DNA from: Nephrocerus scutellatus
Taxonomy: Eukaryota > Arthropoda > Insecta > Diptera > Pipunculidae
Length of the DNA stretch: 64,000 bases
Direction of reading: 5' to 3'
Assembly (NCBI GenBank): GCA_947095585.1
Contig: OX352761.1
Coordinates: 78,647,767-78,711,766 of the forward strand
Program-made: the position numbers and the translations under genes
Notes under the pieces: model-generated
What the model saw: only the letters and a program-made list of their open reading frames with translations
Database searches by the model: none
Told to the model about the DNA's origin: nothing
Shown here: positions 1-12,008 of the stretch, piece after piece
Layout of the letters: each line of letters opens with the position of its first letter
How positions within the stretch are numbered: position 1 is the first letter of the stretch

Positions 1-646
1 ATAGAGTGAGCGTACGTTCCATGAAACAATTCGTCGTCGTTCATCACTGTATGCGAGGCTGATTTGAGGTTCCGTAAAATAGTTTTTTTATGGGCGAGGT
101 TATTGGCTTCGCGTCAACCTTACTTTGAAGGGACTAGCTTAATCATTTCGCTTTCCTGTGCTGGAGGAAAATTACCAGCGGCCACCACGTGGATGTTTGG
201 TCGCACTTTCATCAGTCATATATAGTGGCGGCCACATGCATTTCTGAAGCATTCAGTGTTATTCTGATACCCTACACTGATGATGGCTAACCGCCAAACC
301 ATACGTCCATACAAAACATTAAATGTACAAAAAGTTTATTATTTTATTTCAACTTTTATTTTTGATTTCAATTCTGGGCCCATAACCTAATAAATATTAT
401 TTATTAGAAAAATAATACTAGCAGAATAAGTAAACGTCGAAAACAAAGTATAAAATATATTCTTTAATATTGTCACAATTCAATTAGGTTTATTAAAAAG
501 TAAAATACGTATTTACTGACTGAAGGTCTTTAAGGAATTATCAGAGTAAATGATGACAACACTAATAAGAAACAAGGAAAATACTAATACATAGATAATC
601 GTATACAAATTAAATTTCATTTAACAGAAATGACACATTTAACATA
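1..646. other. AT-rich flank, unassigned
   Basis: I find no convincing ORF, RNA gene or repeat copy here. If the 5' LTR of the 412-like element were complete, its upstream part should lie here. However, this stretch does not resemble the corresponding part of the 3' LTR (21749-22380), so the 5' LTR is truncated or interrupted near position 646. Confidence 0.4.
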
Positions 647-865
647 ACACAAAAAGGTTTATTCTTTTCTTTGTCCAAGTATTGCTTATTGCCTTAGCAG
701 TTAGTGCAGTACGAGTACGTTGCAGCCACCGCAAAGACTCAGCCAAAAACACTATCACTATCTACGTTGTCAGTCATTGGTTCCGCTATACTTTTTACAT
801 AGTACGAAGAATCCTTTACATGGCGATCCTTTCCAGCACAATCTTTTACACAGCAATCCTTTACA
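647..865 (+). repeat. 5' LTR remnant of the 412-like element
   Basis: This segment is nearly identical to 22381-22630. The later copy has an extra stretch of about 35 bp. Both copies stop matching exactly at the same base, after TTTACA. Here the next bases are a primer-site-like sequence, and at 22631 they are unrelated flank. That is how the 3' edges of a 5' and a 3' LTR behave. On the left the match starts abruptly at 647, so only the 3' part of the LTR survives. Small ORFs across it look like chance. Confidence 0.6.
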
Positions 866-1036
866 TGGCGATCCTGCATTTACGATCCTGAGGTTTTTAT
901 CACTAAATAAAATTTTTCAATTCCACGATTCTGCAACAACGATCCTGCAAATACGCGTAAAATAAAATTTTTTTTTCAAGATCCTGCGAACACGCGCACA
1001 CAAAATTCACCATCCTTCACAAACTACGATCCTGAG
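800..1036 (+). repeat. GATCCT motif array over LTR end and leader
   Basis: GATCCT or a one-base variant (AATCCT, GATTCT) recurs about ten times, often extended to CGATCCTGCAAA or TGGCGATCCT. Spacing is irregular, about 10-45 bp. The array spans the end of the LTR, the primer site and the leader. It could be a decayed minisatellite, repeated primer-site-like sequence or a protein-binding cluster. Confidence 0.5.
866..877 (+). promoter_or_regulatory. primer binding site, tRNA-Arg-like
   Basis: The sequence TGGCGATCCTGC follows the LTR end directly. It starts with the TGG that pairs with a tRNA CCA end, and the next bases fit the 3' end of an insect tRNA-Arg as I remember it. An Arg primer also fits the 412/mdg1 assignment of this element. 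Related GATCCT motifs occur nearby, so the pairing should be checked. Confidence 0.5.
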
Positions 1037-1086
1037 CAACAAATTTTCCTGCAGCCATCCCGACGCATAAACCACACACAACATAA

Positions 1087-1118
1087 ATGGAAGAAAAATA
1101 CGTACCGACTGGAGGACC
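1087..1118 (+). pseudogene. leader ORF of 412-like element, 5' piece
   Basis: An ATG at 1087 opens a frame that runs to 1118, where the Osvaldo-like element begins. After the second copy of the GACC duplication, the same frame resumes at 14331 and runs to 14574. The split ORF would be 91 codons (32 + 244 nt). The frame after 14331 contains a PPAY motif and many Lys, Glu and Gln residues. I do not recognise the protein. As I recall, 412-family elements also have small ORFs ahead of gag. Confidence 0.6.
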
Positions 1119-4100
1119 TGCTATGGAGCGATGTCCTTCTAGGGGTTCTGCCACTGGCAAGGACGTCGCGACACGCTCGCGGTTGCTCGGCTAAGCTCGC
1201 CGGACGGGTGGTCCTTGTCACTTACCAGTGACACCTCGTCATGAACAAAAAAATTTGTTTGTCGTGTCGACTTATAAAAAAAATGTAACAAAAAGGGGGA
1301 AATAAAAAAAGGGGTTGGATAAAGGAGGGAATAAGGGATACCGTCCCTCAGTCCCGGTGCAGCCAGGTCATTCCTTTGCTTTTATATTTTAAACTTACAA
1401 CTATATTATTCTACATTAAAATTACTTTAAAATTAACAAAAGAAAATTTGATCTCTTTTAGGAAATTTTCTTTTTCACTTAATAGCTAATTAAATCTAAA
1501 AGGAATGTCTTGATTCCACCAGTACCGAGGCCTCATAAAATTATGAAGGAAAGATCGACTTCGTCCGATCGTCCATAGTCCGTCACGTCGTCATCTGAAA
1601 AGCGCCGAGAGAAATCACCGTGGGATAACCAATCCCAGCCACACACCTTCAGCCAACTTGATCTACTCACTCATGGTGAGGATCAATAAAAAAATATAAA
1701 AAAAAGGAATTATGCCTCCCACCCAATGGGCAACGGCAATGAGAACTCAAGTATTTATCTTTTCAATTCTCAAATACATTTGTTACTTTTTATTCAAAAA
1801 AAAACTTCAAATTAGAATAACGTATGTAAAATTCAAATAAAAATATAATGGATATATTTTTAACAATAAAAGTATATGAGTATATTTTAAAATTCAATTG
1901 AAATGTAAAAATATATGTATTTAAAAGAATTTATAATTCATTTGTAATTATAAAAAAAAGGATAAACCAAATTATGGTTAGTACAATCAAATTGCAATAA
2001 ATTGAAAAAGGAAATTTAATAAAACTCAAAATTTAAAAAAAAAGAATAATCAATTATTTACTACTGCTCTTAGTAGCCAGCGGGTGTATAAAAAGGTATA
2101 TGTAAATGGATTTACTTGGGTGTTTTTCAAAGAGATCCTGCCGGCATGATGTCGTTGAATCACCTGTTGTAAAACTGTAGGGAAATTTATTGCTAACTAC
2201 TAAGCGCAGTTTACAATAACTGTACTTTTAAAAATTCAATAAAACTCAAAAAGATAAAAAAAAACTCGATTTCAAATTATATTCAATAAGAAAACTTAAA
2301 AATAGAAGAAAACTCAATTTTTTAATGATCTGAATAAAAAAAAACTCAAAAGAGTAAAATGGAATCAATTTTGAGTGAAACTAATTCAAAAAAAAAATCA
2401 AAAAGGTAAAAATGACTCAATTTTAAATGTTAATTCCAATTAAAAGCAGAACGCGATCCACGGTTTGGGGAGCACTTGCACCACTCAATCCACTTGGCTT
2501 TGACCATTCGGAGGTTATTTTTTTTGTCTCTGCTGCGACGCTGGTATGATGATCGAGAAGGGGAGTTTTGTTAGCTTAGTGAGCTTTTATCACAAATGGC
2601 TAATATACTTGTATAATGCGTTCGCACTGCTTCACTATCAAGTCTCGAATTATTTTCGGCGAACTATGGCGACTTCGTGTATATCGTCTGATTCAACAAT
2701 TGAACGAACTGGCCAATTTTCATAAAGCTTTACAAATAACATTTTTCTGGTTTAATTCTGTCTAGTTAGACATGTAGCTTTCTAAACTTATATAGCGTAC
2801 TCGCACTTTTTTTTGTGTTTAAAAATGGTGTTATCACTGATGAAACTTTCTAGTTTGTAAATCTCAGGTTTGTTGTAAAACAAATATGGGCGATTAGCGC
2901 CTTTACATTTGCACTTCACTTCCAAGATGGTGTTTCCACTTATGAGGATTTTAAAAATTTGTAAATCTTGGATTTTTTTATAATAAAAATATGTGCGATT
3001 AGCGCATATGCACTTCACTTCCAAGATGGTGTTTCCACTTATGAGGATTTTAAAAATTTGTAAATCTTGGATTTTTTTATAATACAAATATGTGCGATTA
3101 GCGCATTTGCACTTCACTTCCAAGATGGCGTTTCCACTTATGAAGATTTTAAAAATTTGTAAATCTTGGATTTTTTTTATAATAAAGATATGTGCGATTA
3201 GCGCATTTGCACTTCCATTTATGAGAATTTAAAAAAAATTTAAATTTCCACCACTAAAAATTTCTAATTTTAAGACTTAAAATTTAAACTTTCTTTTAAA
3301 AAAACTAAGTAATAGTCTTCGACTGTCTCTGTTGATGGTAAATTTCCAACTAACTCTTCTAAAATCTATTCTATCGGCTGGCCATAAATCATCCACCTAT
3401 CGCCCGACTACCACATCCCGTTTTTCGCCATCGAACATTCTCGAAATTATTTATGCGTCAAGTATTATTTTTTCCTTTGTATTCTTCTTTTTTTGTCCGT
3501 AAATAGTGCGTAAGCCATGTCTTATTTCTGTCCTTTTTTAAACTTAAATATTACAATTACTTATAACCATTAAACACGAATAACGATCATACAACACTTA
3601 AACAATTATTAATATATACACACATCAAACACTCACACCCATTTCCAGTAAGATAATCTATTTGAAATCCCTATGCTTCCCCAACCTTTGCCATTTTATA
3701 ATCACTCTAGTCCTTTATTTTTATTTGAACAGATCATTGAACATTGAACAAAGAAACAAAGGAAACATCCAACCCTTCTAATAATTATATGGCACACCAA
3801 CAAGTATTGCACAAAAAAAAATTTAAATAAATATCCAGATTATTATTTACGATCTTATTTCTATTTATATTTCCCCTTCTCTAGCTCCATCTGTGTGTCA
3901 AAACGAGCTCGGTTCATCGCGTGGATAGTTTGACAAACAGATAATACAACGAGTAATACTCGATTGCTGAAGACGAGTATGTTTTCTGTTGTCAGACTGA
4001 CAGATGTAAGTCAGTCAATAGGTCAGTAGTTTATTTATTGTTGTTGTTTGTAAAGTGTGCGGTTTGTTTTTCTACCTTTTTGTTTATTAAAATTTTCGTT

Positions 4101-4676
4101 TGTGCAGTTTATTTTATTAATTTTGTTGATTGCATCGCGTATGCAAATTTAAAAATACAGTGTCGATGGGGCTGGGGAAGATCCAGCCCTGGCCCTAATA
4201 ACAAATGGATGGACAAAATGCAGTGCATTTATATACATGCAGAAATAGTGTACTCTGCTGCTGTGAAAAATCAACAGGTAAGTGAAATTTGTTTTAATGA
4301 AGTTGGGATATTGCTTTTGTTTTTCCTTCTTTTTCAAATATTTTCATCACCTGGCCAAAACAGCAGGCGACGCCGCTGCCGAAGTCAGCGCATAAGTATG
4401 CCGAGTTAAAGAATTAATAGGGTAAGTGCTTAACTGAAAATTTATTATTTCATTATGCTTTTTACGAGTTTATATTAGATTTTTAATTTATTATAATGCT
4501 AACTGTGTACCGCTGAGAACAAAGCAATTCCATTCGGTTTGGAACCACTTTTTCTCAGCAGATAAACACAGAGTTGTTGAGATTTGAAGAATTGTATAAT
4601 TCTGGGGGGCAATCATTCCATGCAACCGTTGTGGGATTATGGTTGACAAATTTTCAACAAATACGCGCCCGTAACA
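1119..4676 (-). repeat. 3' LTR of Osvaldo-like element (3.56 kb)
   Basis: In plus orientation this LTR runs from TGCTATGG to CCCGTAACA. It matches 10374-14326 over its whole length, apart from a 0.9-kb insertion in that copy and about 480 bp (3602-4080) present only here. It contains four copies of a repeat of about 105 bp (2806-3235) and no convincing gene. The ends follow the TG...CA rule on both strands. At 3558 bp it is longer than the 2.1-kb LTR I recall for Ulysses. Confidence 0.75.
2806..3235. repeat. about 105-bp tandem repeat in LTR, four units
   Basis: Units contain CACTTCCAAGATGG, then a T-rich stretch, then GTGCGATTAGCGCAT. The first unit is the most diverged. The same array occurs in the other LTR at 12905-13355, so it predates the insertion. 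The 111-residue minus-strand ORF over it is only an echo of the repeat. Confidence 0.8.
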
Positions 4677-5229
4677 GGCTCGTCTCTATTTTATGAGTGG
4701 TCACGAGTTAAAATAGAACGTAAAAAAAAGGAAAGCGTATAAGGTAGAAAATTTTGCAACTGATACTCTAGATGCAATTTAACTCAGACGTTATACGTAT
4801 ACGTGTACCTTTCAGAAGAGTCTCCGCGAGCGTATGCCTAACGTGGGGCAAGGGCCTACTCCCTGAACTCTGCTCATGATCTAATTTTCTCCTTACTACT
4901 TATTCTAAAGTTTAATGACTATGTCTATCGTCAACAAAATAATAAGTTATACCTAAAAAAAAACGTTCAAAATAATAAATATCTAAAAGTTAAAATAAAT
5001 AGGTTTATAAAATCATCATATTAGAATAAAATATCACAGAGCAAACTAAATCTAATAAGAAAATATTGCACATAACCGGTCTAGGACCTAAATATCACCG
5101 AAATTATACAGTCAAGAATAATAAATAATAAATAAAGAATAATAAATAATAAATAATCGTCAATTTCCTAAACTCTTACTATCGCTACTGGGCAAAGAGG
5201 TCTTTGGCATGAAAAATGCCTACCTTTTC
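4677..5229. other. 3' non-coding part of Osvaldo-like element
   Basis: This stretch lies between the integrase remnant and the LTR. It is AT-rich with a (TAA)n-like tract at about 5105-5158. I see no env-like ORF. The sequence next to the LTR gives only a weak polypurine tract on the minus strand. Confidence 0.5.
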
Positions 5230-6574
5230 TCATCTCAAATTCCCTACTTCATATAGGGAATTTCTTGTCTTTTCACTCTGTCTGAAATTGCGTCTATATA
5301 CAGTCTGTCCAACTTTGTATTTAATGTCTCGGCTTCTCAAATTGTAGGTCTTTTCTCCTTTGTCATGTGCCTTACATAAATTTCTAAATATCTCGTCCCT
5401 TATAATTTGCTGTTTGTCCTTTCTCTCTAAAATTCTGACGTCTGATTGTTTAATGTCGTTTAACCGTCGCATAATGTCAAACGCGGATCCGTTCTGTGCC
5501 ATTTGGAAGCCGAAGACAGCATAATACGGCTCTAAGCCTGTGGCCTCGTGCGAGACACTTCGTAGTGAAAATGCCGCAAAGCTAACATGCTTATCCCAGT
5601 CGCGTTGGTCGCTTCCAAGGTACGAACGGATCTTGGTCAGTACGCTACGGTTCATACGTTCTGAGGCATTGGACTACGGAGAGTAGACCGCAGTCCTCAC
5701 GTGCTTAACCCCGTAGCGCTTTAGAAAACTGGAAAACAGTTCAGATATGAATTGCTTTCTGTTGTCAGAGTGTATACATTCTGGAACCCCAAAGACATGA
5801 AAAATGGCTTCCTCTAAGTACTGGACCACTGCAGCTGAAGTTCCTTATAGGTTTAAGGAACACAAACTTGCTGAAGTGGTCGAGTACAACGAAAATCTGG
5901 GTATTGCCATTTTTCGTTCTGGGATAGGGACCCAGAAAGTCTATGTATAACCTTTGGAATGGTCTCTCCGTCAATGTCTGTGTACCCATTGGAGGTCTGT
6001 TAGTCCTATTCGTACTTTTATTGCACTTACATATAACACCGTTTTTTATAAAGTAGTTTACATCTGTAGTCATCCCAGGCCAAAAGTATTTCTGTCTTAA
6101 CTTATATAGCGTCTTATGGATGCCTCCATGCCCTGCAGCTGGAGAGTCATATGCCGAGATCAGAAGACTCCTTCGCAAGCCTGACGGTACCCAGAGTTTC
6201 CACGCTCTGTCTTCTTGAAGTGCGTCCCCGGTACGAATATTTGTTCGTTTATAAACGAAATTATCTGAGATGCATATGTCGGGAAATTTATCTTGACCTT
6301 CTTTTATTGTTTTCCTTAGCTCCTCGTATTCTTCCGAAGAAAAATGCGGGGAGCCAAGGTCAACATCAAGTCGGTCTACGTCTGATGTGATTTCTTCCAT
6401 ATGCACACGGGAGAGAGCGTCAGGAACAACGTTTTGAGTGCCCTTTCTGTGCTCAATGGAGAAATTGAATGCCTGTAGCTTTAGACTCCATCTGGCCAAT
6501 CGACCAGACAGGTCCTTTTGCGACATCAGCCACTTTAGGCTAGACAAGGAGATCGTCAAGGTATACAAAGACAT
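5230..6574 (-). pseudogene. RNase H remnant and integrase, Osvaldo-like pol
   Basis: The upper part (6574-5765) starts in the last portion of RNase H with the connecting DALSR motif. It continues into an integrase zinc domain (GHGGIHKTLY, then CKCN) and the first catalytic Asp in YIDFLGP. The frame then shifts near 5830. The second catalytic Asp lies in an HSDN block near 5760 and the Glu in a SERMNR block near 5660. A TAG at about 5673 separates these from the C-terminal ORF (5655-5230). That ORF carries the usual basic C-terminal domain with a KVGQTVYRR stretch. The gene is broken by at least one frameshift and one stop. Confidence 0.8.
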
Positions 6575-7680
6575 TGTCTTTGAGCCTTGACGGTATCACC
6601 TTGTCCATAAGCCGACACATTCTCTGGGCTGCATTGCACAAGCCAAATGGCATTACTGTAAATTGATACAGTGGCCGCCCAGGGACTGTGAAGGTCGCTT
6701 TCTCTCTGGACTTCTTCTCCAAGGGGATTTGCCAGAAGGCGTCCTTCAAATCGATACCCGAAATTAACCGAGTGTCCTGCAACCGGCTCAACAACCCCTC
6801 AATGTGGGGCAACGGGTACGCGTCTTTTTTTGTTACGTCATTTACTTTTCGTGAGTCTAGGCACAGCCTGTTTTTGCCAGGTTTCCTTACCAGCACAACC
6901 GGAGAACTCCACGAACTCTGGCTCTCTTCAATCACTCCCAGAGAAATCATGCGATCGAGCTCGTCGAAGAGGAGCTTCTGGACCGCCGGAGACACTGGGT
7001 AGTGCTTCTGTTTGATCGGCTCCACTTCGGCGGTCTCGATCACATGTTCCTCTAGGCTTGTCTTGCCGAGACCAAGTTTCGCGTAGGACGGGTACTTAGC
7101 CTTCACCGCCTGTAGTGCCTCCGTTTGTGCTGGCGAGAAAACCTGCATCATCGGAAATGATATCTGGATCAACTTTAAAGGTTTTCCAAAAATACACTCC
7201 GAGATAGAGTGCTTGCTGCAATGCCGGCACAGCATAAAATTCCAAATCCTCTGTCCTGTTTTTCCATGTTATGGGAATAATCACCACACCTGTGATATTT
7301 TGTCTGTTTCCGTCCGCAGTTCTTATGTTACAATTAATTCTTTTCATCTGTAATGCGTTGTCTTCAATAAACTTTATTGCACCTTTCCCTAAACAACTTA
7401 CAGACGCGCCACTGTCCAAAAGACCTAACACCGTATCGTCTAGTAGTTTGACTTTCGCGTATGGTCGGTTATCGTCATCTGTCTGCAGGATAGTGGCCTC
7501 TAAACTCCTAAACCTATTTCCTTTTGCTCTAAATTTTTCGCGTAATTTCTTAATTTTACTAAAATTCTTCATTTTTCTTTCATCTAGAGCAGGGTCTTCA
7601 GAAAAGATTCTTTTCCGGGCCTCTTCGTAGTGCAGGATACGCTGATGGAGACTTCTTCTTGCAGGTATTGTCTTTACCAT
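6543..7680 (-). pseudogene. protease-reverse transcriptase of Osvaldo-like pol
   Basis: Reading down from 7680, a basic N-terminal region leads to an aspartic protease with LLDSGAS and a decayed second flap (LYLGVYFW). A frameshift near 7150 moves into RT. RT fingers and palm are clear: LCLDSRKVND, the GIDLKDAFWQ catalytic block, the VMPFGLCNA motif and YLDD. Right after YLDD the frame meets a TAG, and the sequence jumps to the end of RNase H. About 200 codons (RT thumb, connection and most of RNase H) are therefore missing. The protein cannot function. Confidence 0.85.
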
Positions 7681-7916
7681 TTCTTGCTTATCATTTTGTT
7701 TGTCAGATCACTTTAAAATGCTTATTGTTTTAGGTTCCACTCCGGGAGTTTGTCCATTGGACGAACACTCCCGGATGCATCGCCCATCACCGAGTTTTCC
7801 GATATTTTTTTACATGAAGGACGGAAGGAGTGGAAATGGGACGAACACTGGTTATGGACATCACTACAAGGAACATTGCTACCACTGGTATTACTGTTTT
7901 TATTCATTGTCATCTT
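7681..7916 (-). other. gag-pol spacer of Osvaldo-like element
   Basis: This short stretch separates the protease from the inverted LTR fragment. The minus strand has a 63-codon ORF (7913-7722) rich in Ser, Asn and Cys/His. It may be the degraded 3' end of gag, but I do not see a proper zinc knuckle. Confidence 0.35.
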
Positions 7917-8983
7917 TTTATCTTTTTGAGTTTTATTGAATTTTTAAAAGTACATTTATTGTAAACTGCATTTAGTAGTTAGCAATAAATTTCCCTACAG
8001 TTTTACAACAGGTGATTCAACGACATCATACCGGCAGGATCTCTTTGAAAAACACCCAAGTAAGTCCATTTACATATACCTTTTTATACACCCGCTGGCT
8101 ACTAAGAGCAGTAGTAAATAATTGATTATTCTTTTTTTTTAAATTTTGAGTTTTATTAAATTTCCTTTTTCAATTTATTGCAATTTGATTGTACTAACCA
8201 TAATTTGGTTTATCCTTTTTTTTATAATTACTAATGATTTATAAATTCTTTTAAATACAAATATATTCATATATATACATATACGTTATTATATATACTA
8301 TATTCTAATTTGAAGTTTTTTTTTGAATAAAAAGTAACAAATGTATTTGAGAATTGAAAAGATAAATACTTGAGTTCTCATTGCCGTTGCCCATTGGGTG
8401 GGAGGCATAATTCCTTTTTTTTATATTTTTTTATTGATCGTCACCATGAGTGAGTAGATCAAGTTGGCTGAAGGTGTGTGGCTGGGATTGGTTATCTCAC
8501 GGTGATTTCTCTCGGCGCTTTTCAGATGACGACGTGACGGATCATGGACGATCGGACGAAGTCGATCTTTCCTTCATAATTTTATGAGGCCTCGGTGCTA
8601 GTGCAATCAAAACATTCCTTTTAGATTTAATTAGCTATTAAGTGAAAAAGAAAATTTCCTAAAAGAAATCAAATTTTCTTTTGTATATTTTAAAGTAATT
8701 TTAATGTAGAATAATATAGTTGTAAGTTTGGAATATAAAAGCAAAGGAATGACCTGGCTGCACCGGGACTGAGGGACGGTATCCCTTATTCCCTCCTTTA
8801 TCCAGCCCCTTTTTTTATTTCCCCCTTTTTGTTACATTTTTTCTTATAAGTCGACACGACAAACAATGTTTTTTGTTCATGACGAGGTATCACTGGTAGG
8901 TGACAAGGACCACCCGTCCGGCGAGTTTAGCCGAGCAACCGCGAGCGTGTCGCGACGTCCTTGCCAGTGGCAGAACCCCTAGT
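7917..8983 (+). repeat. inverted LTR fragment inside the Osvaldo-like element
   Basis: This is the reverse complement of 1135-2262, the part of the LTR nearest its 3' end in element sense. It lies opposite to the two flanking LTRs. It ends 16 bp short of the LTR terminus, next to a run of about 19 T that separates it from gag. It is diverged from the flanking LTRs at scattered positions (for example CGAGTTTAGCC here against CGAGCTTAGCC). Confidence 0.85.
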
Positions 8984-10270
8984 TTTTTTTTTTTTTTTTT
9001 TATCTTTATTGTACTTTGTCATTATTGCCTCTATCCTGTTTGTTTCGTCGATTTCGTCGGTATCAATTTCGTTCACATGCTTGGGGAATCTCGTTGCATG
9101 AGTTTGAAATAGTTTTTCACCCTCTCTATATTTTTCTCTGAACTCATGTAGGGTGTCCAGGGTACATCCAAACATGAGTGACTTCATTCTGTCTTTCATG
9201 TTGTCCCTGAGGATTTTAACGACATCTCGCTCAGACATTCTGTTCTTCATTTGTAGGCTTAGCGTACGTATGTATGAACAGTAATCGTCGAAGTCTTCGT
9301 TCGGTTGCTGTCTACGGTCAAGTATCTTTCTCATGAGGTCATGGTCCGAGTCGGCAGTCTTAAAATGTCTGATCAGTTCTGTTTTTACGTCGTGGTAGTT
9401 TAATAAAACGTCGTTTGCTCTCTCTTCCATGAATTGCCAGTACCAACGCTTGGCTTGAGTTCTCATTGACAACAGTTGATGGATATTGTCAAAGAATTGT
9501 GCTCTCGTATAGCCCTTTTTCGTTTGCATGGTCTCAATTCGGAAGATGAAGCTTTCGACCGTCATGGTCTTGGGGGTGCCGTCGAATTTTATTCCCCACT
9601 TATGCATGTCGCAGAACCTTCTTTCGCCTAATTCGCTGTTGCGAAATGTGGGCATGCTGTTGTATGTACTGTTTCGTTACGTCTAGTTTCGTTACGTCCA
9701 GTCGGTGACAATAATATGTTGGGCTTGTTGCCCGTGTGGTCAGCGGTAGACTAGATTTAAACACGGACATCATTTCGCCCATATTTTTTGCGAAAGCATA
9801 CATCAGGTCAGCCTGGCTTTTTTGTACAGCGGTCGTCACTATTCTGTTCATGAAGTTAACCAGCTCCCGATTATCTTCTAATGCCTGCCTAATTCTCTGG
9901 TTTGCAAGTCGACCATATCCCGCTCCGTCTACACCTCCTTCGGTGTCTCCTTGGACACTACCAAGTTCGCCATCTCGGTTGGTCATCGGATTCCCCCGAT
10001 TAGGCGACCTCTCTATAGGCACCCTGTCGCGTAGGTCCTGTTGCCTGTGTGTCAAGGAACTTTCTATTTCCTCGAATCCTCTAGGGGAAATGCCTGGATA
10101 TCAGCCTGATTTAACAGAAGCCTCGCAATCGGATTCGCCACGGATTCGGGATTCGCTTGAGGAATTTGACCACTATGGGTTCCTCGAACTTGACTCCGCG
10201 TTGTCACCCTTGCAGCGATAGAACCTTTGAGCGCTGCTCCTAATGGATTCTGATTGTTTTCCATTCCCAA
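8984..10270 (-). pseudogene. gag of Osvaldo-like element
   Basis: Three overlapping minus-strand ORFs (10270-10064, 10055-9600, 9655-8990) make up one gag-like region of about 420 codons. The N-terminal part is rich in Gln, Asn and Arg. The central part resembles a retrotransposon capsid (WYWQFMEERAND, then a YCSYIRTLSLQ block). The end is a Lys-rich tail that runs through an A-stretch into the inverted LTR fragment. No CCHC knuckle is visible. Two frame changes break it. The start at 10270 is the first ATG of the first frame. Confidence 0.65.
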
Positions 10271-10373
10271 TGGGAAATTATTAATAATTTTTGACTTAAC
10301 ACTTGTACGCTATATATATAAATATATATGTATATATATATACGTGTGTTCCAAGTGAATTTATTCGAAAATT
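10271..10373 (-). other. 5' leader of Osvaldo-like element
   Basis: A short leader lies between LTR and gag and contains a (TA)n tract at 10311-10341. The LTR copy on this side lacks the outermost bases found at 1119-1170. The primer site therefore cannot be placed and is probably lost. Confidence 0.4.
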
Positions 10374-12008
10374 GCTCGTGGTTGCTCGGCTAAGCTCGCC
10401 GGACGGGTGGTCCTTGTCACTTACCAGTGACACCTCGTCATGAACAAAAAAATTTGATATATAAAAAAAATGTAACAAAAAGGGGGAAATAAAAAAAGGG
10501 GCTGGATAAAGGAGGGAATAAGGGATACCGTCCCTCAGTCCCGGTGCAGCCAGGTCATTCCTTTGCTTTTATATTCTAAACTTACTACTATATTATTCTA
10601 CATTAAAATTACTTTTAAATTAACAAAAGAAAATTTGATTTCTTTTAGGAAATTTTCTTTTTCACTTAATAGCTAATTAAATCTAAAAGGAATGTCTTGA
10701 TTCCACCAGTACCGAGGCCTCATAAAATTATGAAGGAAAGATCGACTTCGTCCGATCGTCCATGGTCCGTCACGTCGTCATCTGAAAAGCGCCGAGAGAA
10801 ATCACCGTGGGATAACCAATCCCAGCCACACACACCTTCAGCCAACTTGATCTACTCACTCATGGTGAGGATCAATAAAAAAATATAAAAAAAAGGAATT
10901 ATGCCTCCCAACCAATGGGCAACGGCAATGAGAACTCAAGTATTTATCTTTTCAATTCTCAAATACATTTGTTACTTTTTATTCAAAAAAAAAAACTTCA
11001 AATTAGAATAACGTATGTAAAATTCAAATAAAATATAATGGATATATTTTTAACAATAAAAGTATATGAATATATTTTAAAATTCAATTGAAATGTAAAA
11101 ATATATGTATGTATTTAAAAGAATTTATAATTCATTTGTAATTATAAAAAAAAAGGATAAACCAAATTATGGTTAGTACAATCAAATTGCAATAAATTGA
11201 AAAAGGAAATTTAATAAAACTCAAAATTTAAAAAAAAAGAATATTCAATTATTTACTACTGCTCTTAGTAGCCAGCGGGTGTATAAAAAGGTATATCTAA
11301 AAGGATTTACTTGGGTGTTTTTCAAAGAGATCCTGCCGGCATGATGTCGTTGAATCACCTGTTGTAAAACTGTAGGGAAATTTATTGCTAACTACTAAAC
11401 GCAGTTTACAATAACTGTACTTTTAAAAATTCAATAAAACTCAAAAAGATAAAAAACGCGATTTCAAATTATATTCAATAAAAAAACTCAAAAATAGAAG
11501 AAAACTCAATTTTTAAATGATCTGAATCAAAAAAAAAACTCAGAAGAGTAAAATGGAATCAATTTTGAATGAAACTAATTCAAAGAAAAAACTCAAAAAG
11601 GTAAAAATGACTCAATTTTAAATGTTAATTCCAATTTAAAGCAGAACGCGATCCACGGTTTGGGGAGCACTTGCACCACTCAATCCACTTGGCTTTGACC
11701 ATTCGGAGGTTATTTTTTTTGTCTCTGCTGCGACGCTGGTATGATGATCGAGAAGGGGAGCTTTGTTAGCTTAGTGAGCTTTTATCACAAATGGCTAATA
11801 TACTTGTATAATGCGTTCGCACTGCTTCACTATCAAGTCTCGGATTATTTTCGGCGAACTATGGCGACTTCGTGTATATCGTCTGATTCAACAATTGAAC
11901 GAACTGGCCAATTTTCATAAAGCTTTACAAATAACATTTTTCTGGTTTAATTCTGTCTAGTTAGACATGTAGCTTTCTAAACTTATATAGCGTACTCGCA
12001 CTTTTTTT

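Noticed and set aside
682..965. Overlapping ORFs of 69 and 81 codons
   Set aside because: They lie over an LTR remnant and a repeated GATCCT motif. Low complexity, no start context, and not shared in frame with the copy at 22381.
2788..3123. 111-codon ORF with three near-identical segments
   Set aside because: It is the translation of the 105-bp LTR satellite. The copy in the other LTR does not keep it.
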